Positions 11,346 through 22,766 of a DNA stretch of 64,000 bases are shown one piece after another. Numbering within the stretch: the stretch's first letter is position 1; each line of letters begins with the position of its first letter. Location: assembly GCA_037176885.1 (NCBI GenBank), contig JAWWNJ010000009.1, forward strand, positions 2,976,001-3,040,000, given 5' to 3'. Made by a program: the position numbers and the translations under genes. Under the pieces are notes generated by a model. That model was given only the letters and a program-made list of their open reading frames with translations. It made no database searches and was not told the origin of the DNA. The stretch is from Favolaschia claudopus (lineage: Eukaryota > Basidiomycota > Agaricomycetes > Agaricales > Mycenaceae).

Positions 11346-12777
11346 TGAAATCTTAGAAACGCGCTCTCTGCTGCCGGTCTCTAGTTACAAAATCATCGCA
11401 AAGTGAGTACTATCTTCTCTCGCCTAATCCGTCGCTGACAGCTTTTCCAGGAATCATCTGGCCGACACAAAGAAATTCCCTTAGCCTATCCGAGTCAACT
11501 TCTTTTAAATGCGAATTCTCCAGTCAAACACCCTCAGGCGACTTCAGCCCAGCGGTAGGCGTACCCACAATCCTTGATTTGCCCTTCACTGACAAACATC
11601 CAGTACCTGCGCCCTTGCGCGGAACCACCCCCGCTTCCCTCGCGCTCGCCTCCCAACTCGCGCACGATCTCAATGCCAAAACCCAACACCCGTGCGCCGG
11701 TCGCTTTTTCGGTCCCAAAGACCGTCGTCTCCTTCTTTGCAAATCTAGTAAGCTCTCTCCTCCCTCCATCTCGTCTCGGGTCTCATATTCATCCCCGCAG
11801 CGCTAGTCGTAACTCGCTGGACCCCAGTGTTCTTCGAGTCTTCCATCGATACCCCTGGTAAGTTTCGATTCCACATTCTTTTCGCTCGGGATTGAATCTG
11901 ATTGCCCCCATCTTGCAGCGCCTATTCCCTGCCCCACACGCGCCGCTCACCCCTCTTGCTTACCTTTTTTTTTGGCGCTGGCGCTTTCGGGCTCGTTGGG
12001 ACGCCGACTTGCTCGCTGCTCTTTCTTCGGGTGTTGGGTTAGTAGGATTGAGGTCGGGCGCGGTGTGGGGGGTGAGCGCGAGGGGGGTGGAGATGGTTTT
12101 GTGGCGAGGCGGGTGCTGCGGCGGTGGAGGTTGTTCATGACGGGGGCTTTTCTCTTTATCTTCTTCCAAACATTTCTTTTTATTTATGTTTTCGCCATTC
12201 TTACGAAGAGCATCGGACTCCGATGAAATATTAACACCTGTGCTACCTTTATATTTGTACTACTCTATACAAGGATTTAGGGTCTCATTTTTTCTCTGCA
12301 ATTGCGACGCCAATTGGCAATAAACGGTTCTTTTCTTCAAGGTTTGTGCGGTGCCGTATCACGGCGCTAAATTGCACAATATTTTGAAGTCCTCCGCCAT
12401 AGACAGTACATTCAATCAGCATTACAATATTACATGCACAGGGAAAGCTTCTGGCTCTCACCACCGCTTGACTACCGCGCACAATTTAAACTTGAATAAC
12501 TGTGAAAAATTTCCTTTTATTAAAAAATATTACTTGGCTTTGCCAGTGAGATGAATAGACGTGAGTGGTAAAGAATACATATCATCTCCACAATTGTTTG
12601 TTCACCAGTTCTCGCGTCCATCCTTGGTCCATCCTGGTCGAGACGCGTCGGAGACGCGCATGGTTGACTCACGTAACGCCTTCCACGTGCTGGGAATGCA
12701 TTACGTTGTGTCAGACTGGGGAGGTCAAGGGGGGTTGCTCTCTTGAATCTGACGGCGAGTCTCTTCACACCGTCATC
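11346..12777. other. Region after the arrays, possible unrecognised exons
   Basis: Several plausible intron pairs occur between 11404 and 11920, for example GTAAGCTCTC...CCGCAG and GTAAGTTTCG...TTGCAG. They hint at a multi-exon plus-strand transcript continuing from the array. The predicted pieces are low-complexity and I recognise no domain. From 12240 to 12777 the sequence is AT-richer and serves as upstream region for the next F-box gene. Confidence 0.3.
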
Positions 12778-14202
12778 ATGCCGCCAGCGCGGTCCCTCGT
12801 CGCGGGGCTGCAAGACCACCTTGAGCAGCTCTCATCGACCATAGAGACTATGAAACAACTACTTCACGACCTGGAAGCGCAGCGAAGCCAGACTCGAAGA
12901 TGGCTGAATTCTCTGCGCGATCCAATGGCGCGTCTACCACTCGAACTTCAGTCGCAAATCTTCCTCGACGTGGGGTACGATTGTGAAGAGTTCGTACCTT
13001 CAATGTCTCCGGAAAATGTGCCGATGATCTTCCTCGGAATCTGCCAACTTTGGCGTGGTATTGCGCTCTCTACACCAAGATTGTGGACCACGATCTCGAT
13101 GAGTGGTTTACCACGCACGGTCGGCTATACCACACTTGCCGAGAAGTGGATGGAGCGAGCTCGAAATCTTCCTCTATCTCTTTCGCTCGAGGGCCGTTTC
13201 AGAGTCAGACCGTTTCATGACGACGTCCAGAATTTGTTGGCTCGACATGAACACCAAGTTCGTACCTTGACTTTAAATTTGGCGATGGGCGATCCCGACG
13301 CTGGCGCTGTCCGCGCTGGGGAATTTGCAGATTTCCCCTTCTTCTCGTCCCTGGAGAAGCTGACCATACTGTCAGAAAAGAAGGTCACTTTTGATGGTGC
13401 AGAGGTGTTACTGGAAGTATTGCGCACCGCTTCGGACGCCTCACACTGCGTGATGGTCAACCTATTCTACCATGCAGATGGTTCAACTCCGTCGCCGTGG
13501 ACACTCCCATCACTGGAGACTTTGCAACTAGGGCATCCTTATGAGTTCGTGTATCTTGGTGTGCTGGGCAGTAGCTCAGATATCTTGCGACACCTCACGC
13601 TACCGGCGTTGAAGACTCTCCGATTGGCCGCCCCTGGTCTCTACCCGTATTTCCCCTCGTTTCTCGCGCGCTCGTCCCCGCCGTTGGAGTCTTTCGAGCT
13701 GGCTCTGGATTGCATGTGGCCCGAGTGGACTGTGAATCCGGTCCTCCGTGCCATTCCCACCCTCCAATGCTTAACTCTGGTTGCGACAATTTATAAGCAA
13801 GATAACGACTGTGCGCGCCCCTTCCTCGACGCCTTAACCACCTATCCCGACATTCTCCCCAACCTGCGCAAACTTGTTGTCTCGCTGGAGCCTTGGGCCA
13901 TTGTCGACTACAAAGCGCTCCTCCGCATGCTCAATGCTCGGCGCACTTCTGGTTTCGCGCCGCTCGAATGCTTCGAGCTTCAATTTACATCGCTTGGCGA
14001 CGAATCTCATTCAATCGACCATCCTCCGAGCGTCGAAGTTGAGTCTGCGCTGCAGGAGCTTAGGGAGGGTGGGATGAAGATCCATGTAGGATCCACCCTG
14101 AGACAGCTTTCGTTTTGCTCAGGTGGGTTTTCTCCCATGGCACCTGCGCCGTACCTCCCTCACGATCTCAAATCTGTCACAGACATCTACGAAGTCGAAT
14201 GA
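12778..14202 (+). CDS. F-box/LRR-like protein A1
   Basis: A single-exon reading gives about 474 residues from the ATG at 12778. Longer in-frame starts upstream give sequence absent from paralogs. Residues 10-45 form a Leu/Gln-rich coiled coil (LEQLSSTIETMKQLLHDLEA). The F-box core follows at about 49-62 (DPMARLPLELQSQIF), then ICQLWRGIALSTPRLW, which is the conserved follow-on helix of this family. The C-terminal half has irregular LRR-like repeats with LTLPALKTLRL and SPPLESFEL phrases, each family-typical. The expected role is an SCF substrate receptor binding Skp1 through the F-box. The C-terminus continues about 30 residues past the usual IHVG ending. A GTGGGT donor lies just after this point, so the real 3-prime end may be spliced. 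Confidence 0.85.
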   Translation: MPPARSLVAGLQDHLEQLSSTIETMKQLLHDLEAQRSQTRRWLNSLRDPMARLPLELQSQIFLDVGYDCEEFVPSMSPENVPMIFLGICQLWRGIALSTPRLWTTISMSGLPRTVGYTTLAEKWMERARNLPLSLSLEGRFRVRPFHDDVQNLLARHEHQVRTLTLNLAMGDPDAGAVRAGEFADFPFFSSLEKLTILSEKKVTFDGAEVLLEVLRTASDASHCVMVNLFYHADGSTPSPWTLPSLETLQLGHPYEFVYLGVLGSSSDILRHLTLPALKTLRLAAPGLYPYFPSFLARSSPPLESFELALDCMWPEWTVNPVLRAIPTLQCLTLVATIYKQDNDCARPFLDALTTYPDILPNLRKLVVSLEPWAIVDYKALLRMLNARRTSGFAPLECFELQFTSLGDESHSIDHPPSVEVESALQELREGGMKIHVGSTLRQLSFCSGGFSPMAPAPYLPHDLKSVTDIYEVE

Positions 14203-16638
14203 TGTGATATGTCCTCCTCCCATGCCGCCCCCAGTGTGCACACCAATCTGAAAAACCCAAGACGGACCAGCAACTCATCATCGGCACCTCAGGGCAAGAT
14301 GCGTCCCCTCGATTGGGTAGAAAATCGACCGTCCTTTCTTCAAGATCTAGGTCTATCTTATACGACAACTTGACACCATCATTTTCGCAAGGCATTCCAT
14401 TCAAAGTCACTGCTAGCAGCGCCCGCTAAGAATCGGTACATAATGTCGCGGATGAATAGCAGGGCCCTTTCGTCCGAAATCGGTCTATACACCCAGCCAC
14501 CATTCTCGCCCAACGGGCTACGTCAGACTCCCAGCATACTTGCTTATTACTCCAAGCGCACAACTCGGACCCAACCCAATCTCTTTCTTCCTTCATAATT
14601 CCCCGTTTCTGGTCCTGGGCGCATTCGCATCATGCGCTCCACGTCCGCGATGGGCACCGTGTCAGAGCACGTCTCGATGCCGGGGGGAGGCGGAGCAGGG
14701 CTCGTGCTCGCCGTCGATGGGGACGAGTTCATCGAATACTCATTCCTCTGGATGCAATGCGACTGCTGCCCCAATGTCCGTGATGGGTGCCCTCCTCCAC
14801 TCCGACTACGTCCATTCACATCCCGACGCGAACAATCAGCTCGCAGTCGATGCTCATGGCGTCTCTCTGAATGGCAGTCCGACCACACCCGACTTCCGAC
14901 GTTGGGCCATCGCAATGCATTCCAATCCTGAGAGTCTAGCATCTCAAAGCCTCGGTCTCGAGCCTCCCAGCATGGGCTCGACGGTGCTATGCGGTAAGGG
15001 TCGACGACGCAGGTGCATTCAGACGAAAGGGACAGGGGGCCGGACTCGGAGGCGTCGGGCACGACGTGATCTTTGATTCGGGTTTGAGGGGATGAGAGGT
15101 GGAGGCGCGGAGAAGTTGTTAGGCGCGGAGCTGCTGTCGATGTCTCCGAGTCGACGTTCGTGCAGGGGCAGGTCGAGCATGCGATGCGGTGCATCGGAGG
15201 ATACGGGGATGAAGTGGGTTTGCGTTGTGCGCTCGGCTGGGTCAATGCTGGATCTGGCTGCCCTGTGCGACGGCCCGAAAGAGCGCTTGTCTAGCCTCCT
15301 CAGCCCTGGCATGGCAGTATTTCGAGGCGAGGGACGTCGCTCGTTCCGTCGTCAGCAACATTTGCTCGAGCTTGACTTCGACGAGCCCGCGTCAGCGTGG
15401 AGATTGACAAGCCCGCGACGCGGCCACGGCGGCTGGTTGCTGTTGGGCGCTCTTGAGGCACCTGCAGCGTGGGGGATTAGATGATTTGAGGGGAACGAAG
15501 TACGAGCGGAGCCAGAGACGGTGAAATCCGGTATGGCGCAATGAAGGCGAGGGAGGTGGCAGACCCGACGCTCGAGGAGGGAAAGCGCGAGAGAACCCTT
15601 GTGGCGCCGTGTGAGCGGGCGACGTCCACGAGGGTTCCAAGCGTAAGAGTGGATGTGGTCAAATAGGCGGAGCGAGGGAGGTTTGTGGCTGGGCGATTTT
15701 TGCGAAGAAACTTGTACTCGTCTGCGGCGCTCGGAGGGGTAGCACAAAGGGTGGGCGGGTGTCGGTCACTTGGCCGAAAACCCGAATCATAGCATTAAAG
15801 AGCATCTCCCACACGGGATCCGATGCTCGGCGCATAGAGGTTCCTTACTTCAGTTGACTCTACACGGGCGTCATTTTACTGCTCATGATGAGGATCGGAG
15901 GGATAGCTTACTGTTAGTTTGAACTCGCTCGTCGTGAGCGTGGTCGGTGCAGCAGTACAATGCACTTTATAGAAGTGGACGGATGATAATACTGGTTGGT
16001 GACTTCAGTTGGGGCTGCGTTGAGGGTGAAGGATAACACACACCGCGGGATTATTTCATCCCTGGCAGCCTGGCAAAACCGAAGCGCGGTACTTCGCCAG
16101 GATAGCTGGTATTTCAGGGCCGTACGAGCGCATCAAAGGAGTCATCTAGAAACGGTCTCAGCGACTTCGAGCAAACGTTCACATCCAAACGATGCTCACT
16201 TGCTGTCGATTGAGACTGGAGAGACCAATACTACGAGGATTGGAATTTGGCGTGGCCGAAAACAAGTCAAAAGAGGCTTAATATAACCACAAGCTCGTTA
16301 AGCGTCAGATGACGCTAGATGTAGTGGTTTGTAGCCAGTTTACAGATGACTTTGAGTTGACAGAGTTATAGGGATACTCGTCGAAAGCTTCGGGGCGTCC
16401 ATTCATCAAGATGACAAAGAAAATTTCAAGAGTTTTCGACGGTGGGAGACAGAAATGAGGTTCAGGCAATATTTGTTGGCTACAGGTCGTCTGGCTCGAA
16501 TGATTAGCCGTGTGGGCTCGTTTGGACTGGGTTAGAAGCAGAACAGGGTGTTGGGAAAAGCCAAGTTCGGTGTTCGGTTGTGAGTCGGCCGAACCTACTC
16601 GGTCGGACTTTCGGACCTCACCTTTCTTCTAAACCACC
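14203..16638. other. GC-rich intergenic region with overlapping open frames
   Basis: Frames longer than 200 codons occur on the minus strand between 14547 and 15747, but they are rich in Pro, Ser and Arg and lie opposite comparable plus-strand frames. One minus-strand segment near 15260-15390 reads VEVKLEQMLLTTERATSLAS and continues as an Ala/Gln-rich helix. It is the most protein-like piece and could be an exon. No family was recognised. From 15780 to 16638 only short frames occur. Confidence 0.3.
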
Positions 16639-17963
16639 ATGTCCGAGTTACACTCTTTACTTGACCCAATGGCACGATTGCCACTCGAGATCCAGTCGGA
16701 AATTTTCTTGAACTGCAAGGGAATTGATGTCTATGGTTTATGTAACCCAAATCCCCGTTGCATCCCCCTTTTGCTGCTTCACGTCTGCCACTTATGGCGC
16801 GACATCGCCTTGTCCACACCCCGGCTATGGGATACAATTGCGATTGATTTGTCGCGCTGTTTGGACGACTCCCACTATACAGAACTCTGTGCAGACTGGA
16901 TGGATCGCGCGCCGCCCTTTCCCCTCTCGGTTGCGCTGCAGACGATGTCGGAGGACAACGTCGACGTCGATGACTTGATGCATCGTTACGGACCTCGAGT
17001 CGGAGAACTCACTGTGCTGTCGTTTCGATCGAGCGACGACAAGAACTCCCTCTACGATCCCCAAATGCACAGTCTTCGCATCCCCTCCACCTTCCCGATG
17101 CTCCTGACTTTGTCAATTACCCCCAGAAAGCGCTCCTTTCTGGCTGATCTGGTTGATTGGATGGATCTATTGCGTGCTGCTCCCCATCTTTCGAAGTGCG
17201 AGTTCACAAATCTCATGATGCACTTTGAGCAAGACAAGAAGCAGCCTGTTGCGCCTTTGACTCTCGCACATCTGCGAGATCTCAGGCTGGGATCTCGTTT
17301 CCACCCCAACACGGCTGAAATACTGCCGCACCTTACCCTCCCTGCGCTCGAGACCCTGCACATCACTATGTTCGACATTTCAGAACAGGATTTTATCCAA
17401 TTTCTTGTTCGATCCGCACCACCCCTGCGTTTATTGGCGCTCGATGTACCGAATAATACACCGCAGGCCATGTCGAACTTTCTAGTCACCTGTCTTCGGA
17501 ATACATCGGGCTTGACAGACCTTGAACTCTTTGACAGGAATTTCGATCTCAATAACGAGCTGGACGCGTACAGTGTCTTCATACCGATAATGGGCTTCAC
17601 AGAAAGCCTGCTCCCAAACCTCCCAAACCTCCAGAATCTCACAATCTGGCAGTTGAGCATCAAACACGTAGAATACGGAGGGCTCGTGAATGCTCTCGAG
17701 GCTCGTTTTGCGATTCAACCCTCGCGTACACCGCTCCACTCTTTTCGACTCCTCTGCTACCCGGGGTCGGGTTTTGATCCGTATAGCCAGCTTGATGTAC
17801 TAAACTCCGACCCATTCTTTCTTGCGCTTCGCCAACTAATGCGGGACGGGAGTCATGCTATCCATGTTGGAACCACGTCTGATAATTTTCTCGAGCACAC
17901 AAACCAAGTGAGTTTCGCTTGCGAATGTTTTTCTTGTCAATTCATTTTTTACAGATCAGCTGA
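16639..17963 (+). CDS. F-box/LRR-like protein A2, lacking the N-terminal coiled coil
   Basis: The ATG at 16639 lies in a good context (ACCACCATGTCC) and is followed after only seven residues by LDPMARLPLEIQSEIF. The 40-50-residue coiled coil of the other family members is therefore missing. The follow-on VCHLWRDIALSTPRLW and LRR-like region are intact (LTLPALETLHI, SAPPLRLLAL, SLLPNLPNLQNLTI). The long open frame runs to 18150. However, a good intron at 17908-17954 (GTGAGT...TTACAG) would end the protein at a TGA at 17961-17963, right after the family's usual IHVG ending plus about 15 residues. I prefer the spliced end, because the unspliced tail is unlike any paralog. It is probably still able to bind Skp1. 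Whether it pairs without the coiled coil is open. Confidence 0.8.
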
Positions 17964-20016
17964 GCTGTCGTACGAGAATACACAACATCTTCAACAGCTG
18001 TGTCTTCAAAACTCTCGATTTACACAATTTACTCCCAGTCAATCAGTGCGCACTCTGTTACATCTGCTGTTCGTTCTTGTTTCGTTTGTCGGCACTTTTT
18101 CTTTTCGTTTGGCGTTACACACCGAACCGCATCTGCTTCGCAGCGGCTAGACCGCTTTCTAGGACCTTCACGACGCAGCGTTTTGGCTTAAAATTTGAAT
18201 ACTATTTGTCCGAGTCGTATCTACGCGCGAGATTGAATTTACCTAAATTAAATAATTATGGTTCTGTATCTTGATTCTTTCGGCAGCTCTCAGTGATCAG
18301 GCTTTATCGTCTGGCTGTATCAAATGCAGAAGCTTTTGGAGAGAATATCAGAAAATCAGAGCAAATGAGGAGGAGGAGGTCCGGAGGAGGAGGACATGGC
18401 CGAAATAGGTAATTTTGCTTCCTGTTTCGGACCACGTCTACGAAATCCCCTGCGTCGCCAGGACTACATCGTCGACCACGCTCTGGCCACAAACTTATTG
18501 AATACTACTACTACCTTTTCCGAAAGGACGACGAGCTCAGAATTTTGAGAAGTCGGTGACTAAGAGGGCTCGAAGATAGGCTGGATCGATGTCTCCCAAA
18601 ATTGGCTGTTTCTCGCCATTCTGCTGGCGTCGAACGCTTCAAATCGGACGTCTACACCTTGGGGTCGACCTCTAGTTTGGATGTTGACGCTTTCAAGTTC
18701 CATGGACGGCAAAATCCAGGCAAAGTGCTCGCCTTGGTGCGCCAGCGGATGGGACTGACTGGAAGGATTTCAAATCTAACAGGACTTCGGGGATTAGGTG
18801 CGTCCTTGCTGATGCCTTCCGGTGATTGAGCCCTTCTTTTAACGGATGAGATCTGCAGTAAACCAGCTACGATCATTAGCAAGACTCAATCGACGGCTTT
18901 CGACGCGATTTTTCCTGCGGCTGCCTATTCAGTCAGTTCACCTCATTACGCGGTATCAAGTTGCGACATCCGCGCGTTCAAGGGCTTCTCGAACTACAAC
19001 TCTTGACTGGCCGCCGCCGCAAGCCGAGGAGGTGAATGGATGACGCCCACGATTGGCTGGATGCGGACTGTACTGTATCGACTTCAAAGCCTCCGAGTCC
19101 TTACCCCATTGCACCCCGGAGCTGCCTTTCGTACTATTGTGCTCATCCCATCTCAACGCCAACGTCAATCCCAGTTCGTTCAGCTACACTCGTACCTCGA
19201 CTCTCGAGCTCCCTCCGCAATATCCTCCTTCGTCTTGGTGAAGTCGAAGATCAATGCCCAGCTTGAGGCTCCATAGCCAATCCCGGCCTTTCGTATCTGA
19301 GCCTCAGCAAGTCAATCCTGAATCCCTGGCCAAGCAGGTCGTCTCTTCCGCGGCGTCGGTTTCAGATGATCTCAAAACCTCATTGCCCATCGCCCACTGT
19401 CACCCCACGCCGCATGAAGGCAACTACGCTTACGCCCATGGCTGCGATTTGCCCTTGCCAGGTGCATGTCTACGCTGCCGCCGCCGCCTCGTTGATCACT
19501 TCCGTCGAAGAATCGTCGTCTTGTCTCGAGCTAGGCTATACCGAGTGCGGGTGTGGTGTACTTGTCGACTAACAGGGGAGTAATGTGGGATGGAGATCGA
19601 TCGAATCAACACGGTGCGCGCGCGGTGTCCGCTCTTTTCTTCGCCGCATCTAACGAATTGTAGTCGATACATATTACAGCAAACCACTCTCGGCATGCCC
19701 GGATAAGGTTCAACCGTGGTGAATACGAGTCGTGAATTCTACGCCTGCTTGTCCACATTCAATTTTCGTGGGTCTCGAAGGATGACGCTGTATTGAAGCC
19801 CGCAAAAGGTGGTGTACTCCGGCGCAGGCTGCGGCTTCGTGAAGAGTGTCCTGGGCAACTTACGGGTTCTCACTGTCTATGAGCTAGTTGATAGCTGTAT
19901 GCCCAACCATAGCTAGCACAAGTCTCCAACTCGATGCTATTGTTCTCGTCCGTCTCCACACGCATGGCAGAAATTACTATATATGGCAACTCTCCGCTCC
20001 TCCTTCACACTGCCAC
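17964..20016. other. Intergenic region, no gene seen
   Basis: Only frames below about 110 codons are present and none has a recognisable domain. The 18602-18829 plus frame (75 codons) has balanced composition but no support. Region 18830-19580 is C-rich with several overlapping frames on the plus strand. Confidence 0.3.
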
Positions 20017-20200
20017 CATGTCGACCCGAAAGACATCGACAGCCTGTCGTCTGCTGTCGAGGCGCAACAACTGCTCTTGGAAAAGCTCGTCTCTCAGCGC
20101 AACACAGCCGGCCCAGCGTAAACTAAATACCCCAATCGTCCCATCTCTGATCTTTGAGACCATCTCGATTCAGGAGTTCATCATCATCGAAGCCTTAGGT
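20017..20200 (+). pseudogene. F-box gene remnant (N-terminal coiled coil only)
   Basis: After an ACTGCCACCATG start-like context, the sequence encodes KDIDSLSSAVEAQQLLLEKL and then VSQRNTA in one frame. This matches the coiled coil of the E-type F-box proteins in this window (QQIDDLSSMIEAQRLVLSGL). A shift leads to QRKLN in another frame, where paralogs have QRQLN just before the F-box. The F-box itself is degraded (PIVPSLIFETI). The ATG is out of frame with the coiled coil. It is a decayed fragment. Confidence 0.65.
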
Positions 20201-20560
20201 CTCAACATCTTCTACTCGTTCATTGCAACGCCCTGAACAGTACCTCGCGCAGGCACTCCGTCTCACACGTGTCGACCGCAAGCAAGATGGACGACGTGGC
20301 AATGTGCGCACCCAAAGTATTCGAAAAGTCTGGTTCCGGTGACGGTAATATGAACTCGACGCATGCTTTTATTCCTTGTTTTCGAACATCTTTGCATTTC
20401 AGGTTTCATTGTTGCTATGCTGGCAGATATTCTTGTGCTATAGATAACAGACTTCTCGCAGCGGCTTGAATAAGTATGAGGTTCGACGAAGTTATGTCCC
20501 ATTTCCATCCGAGCCTCCGGTTTGAACCTCTCACATTTCTGTGCACTGCACGATTCAGCC
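20201..20560. other. Intergenic region upstream of the membrane-protein gene
   Basis: No gene is seen. No upstream exon encoding a signal peptide could be found for the following gene. Confidence 0.3.
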
Positions 20561-21877
20561 ATGAACACCGCGATTATCGACGACAGGGACGCCTTGATTC
20601 GCTACGACGGCAATTGGAGCGAAACTGGTGGGGCAGACGAATTCAATAGCACGATGACATGGTCAGCGGTGCAGGGAGCCAGTGCTTCGCTTATATTCGT
20701 TGGTACATTCTCGACGACTCTCTTATCTTTCGCACTTATTCAATCCCCTCGCTCACAGGGACTTCTGTGACTGTCTTCGGCACAGTGGCGACAAGTGATT
20801 CACCTCAAGCAAGTATGACTTTTCTCGTGGACGGAATCATTGGAGGCACATATACACCGCCCAGCAACACGACCTCCAATATCCACCACGAAGCGCTCTG
20901 GGTGTCACCTACATTAACTGACGCCTCCCATACCCTGGTGATTACCCAAACGGCAGCGCAGACGCAGGGAGAGATATTTCTGGACTATGTCATGTACAAC
21001 ACGACGTCCTCATCGGCTCGCTCATATTTCATCGATGATCGCGACCCACGAATCATATACACCCCCGCGTGGAGGAAGTTCGGCTCCGATGTCGATTTTC
21101 AACACACTTCGCAGGGAAGCACGTCTGCCGGTGACTCGTTCCGTTTGGAATTTGAAGGCGAGGATAGTTTTGCTGTCTTTGCTATGCATACTGACCAGTT
21201 CACCAGGGAAATCGATTTCTTTTTATGGAGGCATTAACAATGGAAGCGCAGGCCAAGTTTTGAACGCATCGATGGTCATTGATGGGGGGATTCCGACGTA
21301 TTTTGTCCCAGGACCTCAACCGGAGGCGGACACGAACAACAATCTGATATTTGATTCGGGAGAACTTTCGGAGGGGAATCACACCTTGGTCGTCACGGCG
21401 GAAAACGACTACACCGTGTGGGTTGATTATTTCGTGGTGACACCGAATCCTACCGCAACAGGAGAATTAACAATACCGGCTACCACCTCTAATGCTATCA
21501 CAGCGCACTCGTCGTCAAAACCCCGGGCTCTGGTTGGGATACTGGTCGGTCTCACAATCGGGGCTATAATCTTCATTGGACTATCGATGACGGTTGCCCT
21601 TGTGATGCGACGTCGTAGAAAAATTTCCGGGCGGTCGAAACTTCGAAATCCAAAATACAATTCGTCGTCCTGGACGTCCTCCTTCGTATCTTCGAATGCC
21701 CGACACCCTCAGATCACTCCATATGTTCATACACGATCTGCGCCCTTCGTCATGTCAAGTGGGAGCGAGATAGATGTTCCATTGCCAGTGGGGATATTGC
21801 TGGGGGACAAGCAGCTTAGGGAACTCGCAATTCCTGCTGAAGTTGCCCGGAATCCGAAAGTTGGGGAGTTAGGTTGA
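20561..21877 (+). CDS. Single-pass membrane protein with beta-sandwich-like ectodomain
   Basis: I place exons at 20561-20702, 20759-21157 and 21207-21877, giving about 403 residues. The first intron is GT...AG. The second (21158-21206) appears to use a GC donor: splicing there joins LEFEG to KSISFYGGINNG, the expected continuation. The ectodomain has two similar halves. Half one has IDDRDALIRYDGNWSETGG and SVTVFGT. Half two has FIDDRDPRIIYTPAW and ISFYGG. Each half ends with a HTLVIT or HTLVVT strand and a DY phrase (LDYV, VDYF). One TM helix follows (ALVGILVGLTIGAIIFIGLS), then RRRRK and a Ser-rich cytoplasmic tail. Many agaricomycetes carry such proteins; function is unknown. No signal peptide is visible, which is odd for this topology and may mean a missing first exon. 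Confidence 0.78.
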
Positions 21878-22054
21878 ATTTGGAGGTTGGGGTTGTGATT
21901 TTTACGATACGAAATTAGTATTTTGTAGTCTGATCATTGACAACTCGGTTGTACGTCTTCACCCAGTTCATTGTCCAGTTGCAAGCCAGCTGCAATTGAA
22001 TCAAATTTTTACTTCGCGATTGTACGGCATCAACTACCAGAGATCAAAATTTGA

Positions 22055-22330
22055 CGCGCCATCAGCGCCATCATGATCGGCCTCCTCCTCTTCCTGCGCT
22101 ATCATCTAGTGACGACGACGCGCGGTGACGCCGCTCGCTCACATAGAGTCCAGACTCCATCGAAGATATCCATAAACGTATTGTCGAGCTCTCATCTACC
22201 ATCGACCTCCAACTCGATGTGCTCAAATCCCTCGAAAAAACCGCAGAGTACGCTAACGATCGCTTGCCAGCGCGTCACGATGACTCCCGAATGACTCATC
22301 CATCCCTGAGGCAGGTGGATAGGCATGTTA
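22055..22330 (+). pseudogene. F-box pseudogene with internal deletion (C-type)
   Basis: The upstream sequence matches that of the minus-strand pseudogene at 52503 (GCGCCATCAGCGCCATCA, then the C/T-rich run and CACGCGCGGTGACG). The start codon is lost (CACATAGAG where the relative has CACATGGAG). The coiled coil follows in frame: DSIEDIHKRIVELSSTIDLQ and LDVLKSLEK. It then jumps, at a shared ACGCTAACGATC block, directly to DSRMTHPSLR, which in the relative lies in the middle of the LRR region. The F-box and several hundred bases are therefore deleted. Confidence 0.75.
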
Positions 22331-22766
22331 CGCGGCATGGTCCCGCTCAGGAACGCCGTGCCAAGGGAGTAGCAGACAGACAATACAGAGGCATCTTGGG
22401 CACGACTGGACTGTTCGGCCTCGCAATCAAGCCAGCCGACGCGTCGCTGTAGGAACGAGGAAAATTAAGAGTTTCACTCAGATTGTCTACATGGTCGTCG
22501 TGGTTGGAAAGTCTCTTTGTCTGCCAGTGGGGGAAAACGGCCTGTTGAGACCGATACTGCTGAACATTCCTTCTTGCCGCCACTTCTCGGTAATGAATGA
22601 TCACTGATTGTCGACTCTCTTCCGACCAACACTCGTCCGAAGTATGCACGTTTCTGTCTGCCACGGCGCTCATGCGACGGCCGCGGGCAGACAGTGGCGA
22701 AACTGTATAAAGTTGGTCGTAACGAACTCGGAGAGCGTATCTTCATCTCCTTCCCGATCGTTCAGC
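22331..22766. other. Short intergenic region, no gene seen
   Basis: This is the spacer between the F-box remnant and the lectin gene. It presumably carries the lectin promoter. Nothing else was recognised. Confidence 0.3.

Noticed and set aside
14547..15245. A 232-codon minus-strand open frame
   Set aside because: It is rich in Ser, Pro and Arg in GC-rich DNA with long frames on both strands. No motif, no good start, no plausible introns.
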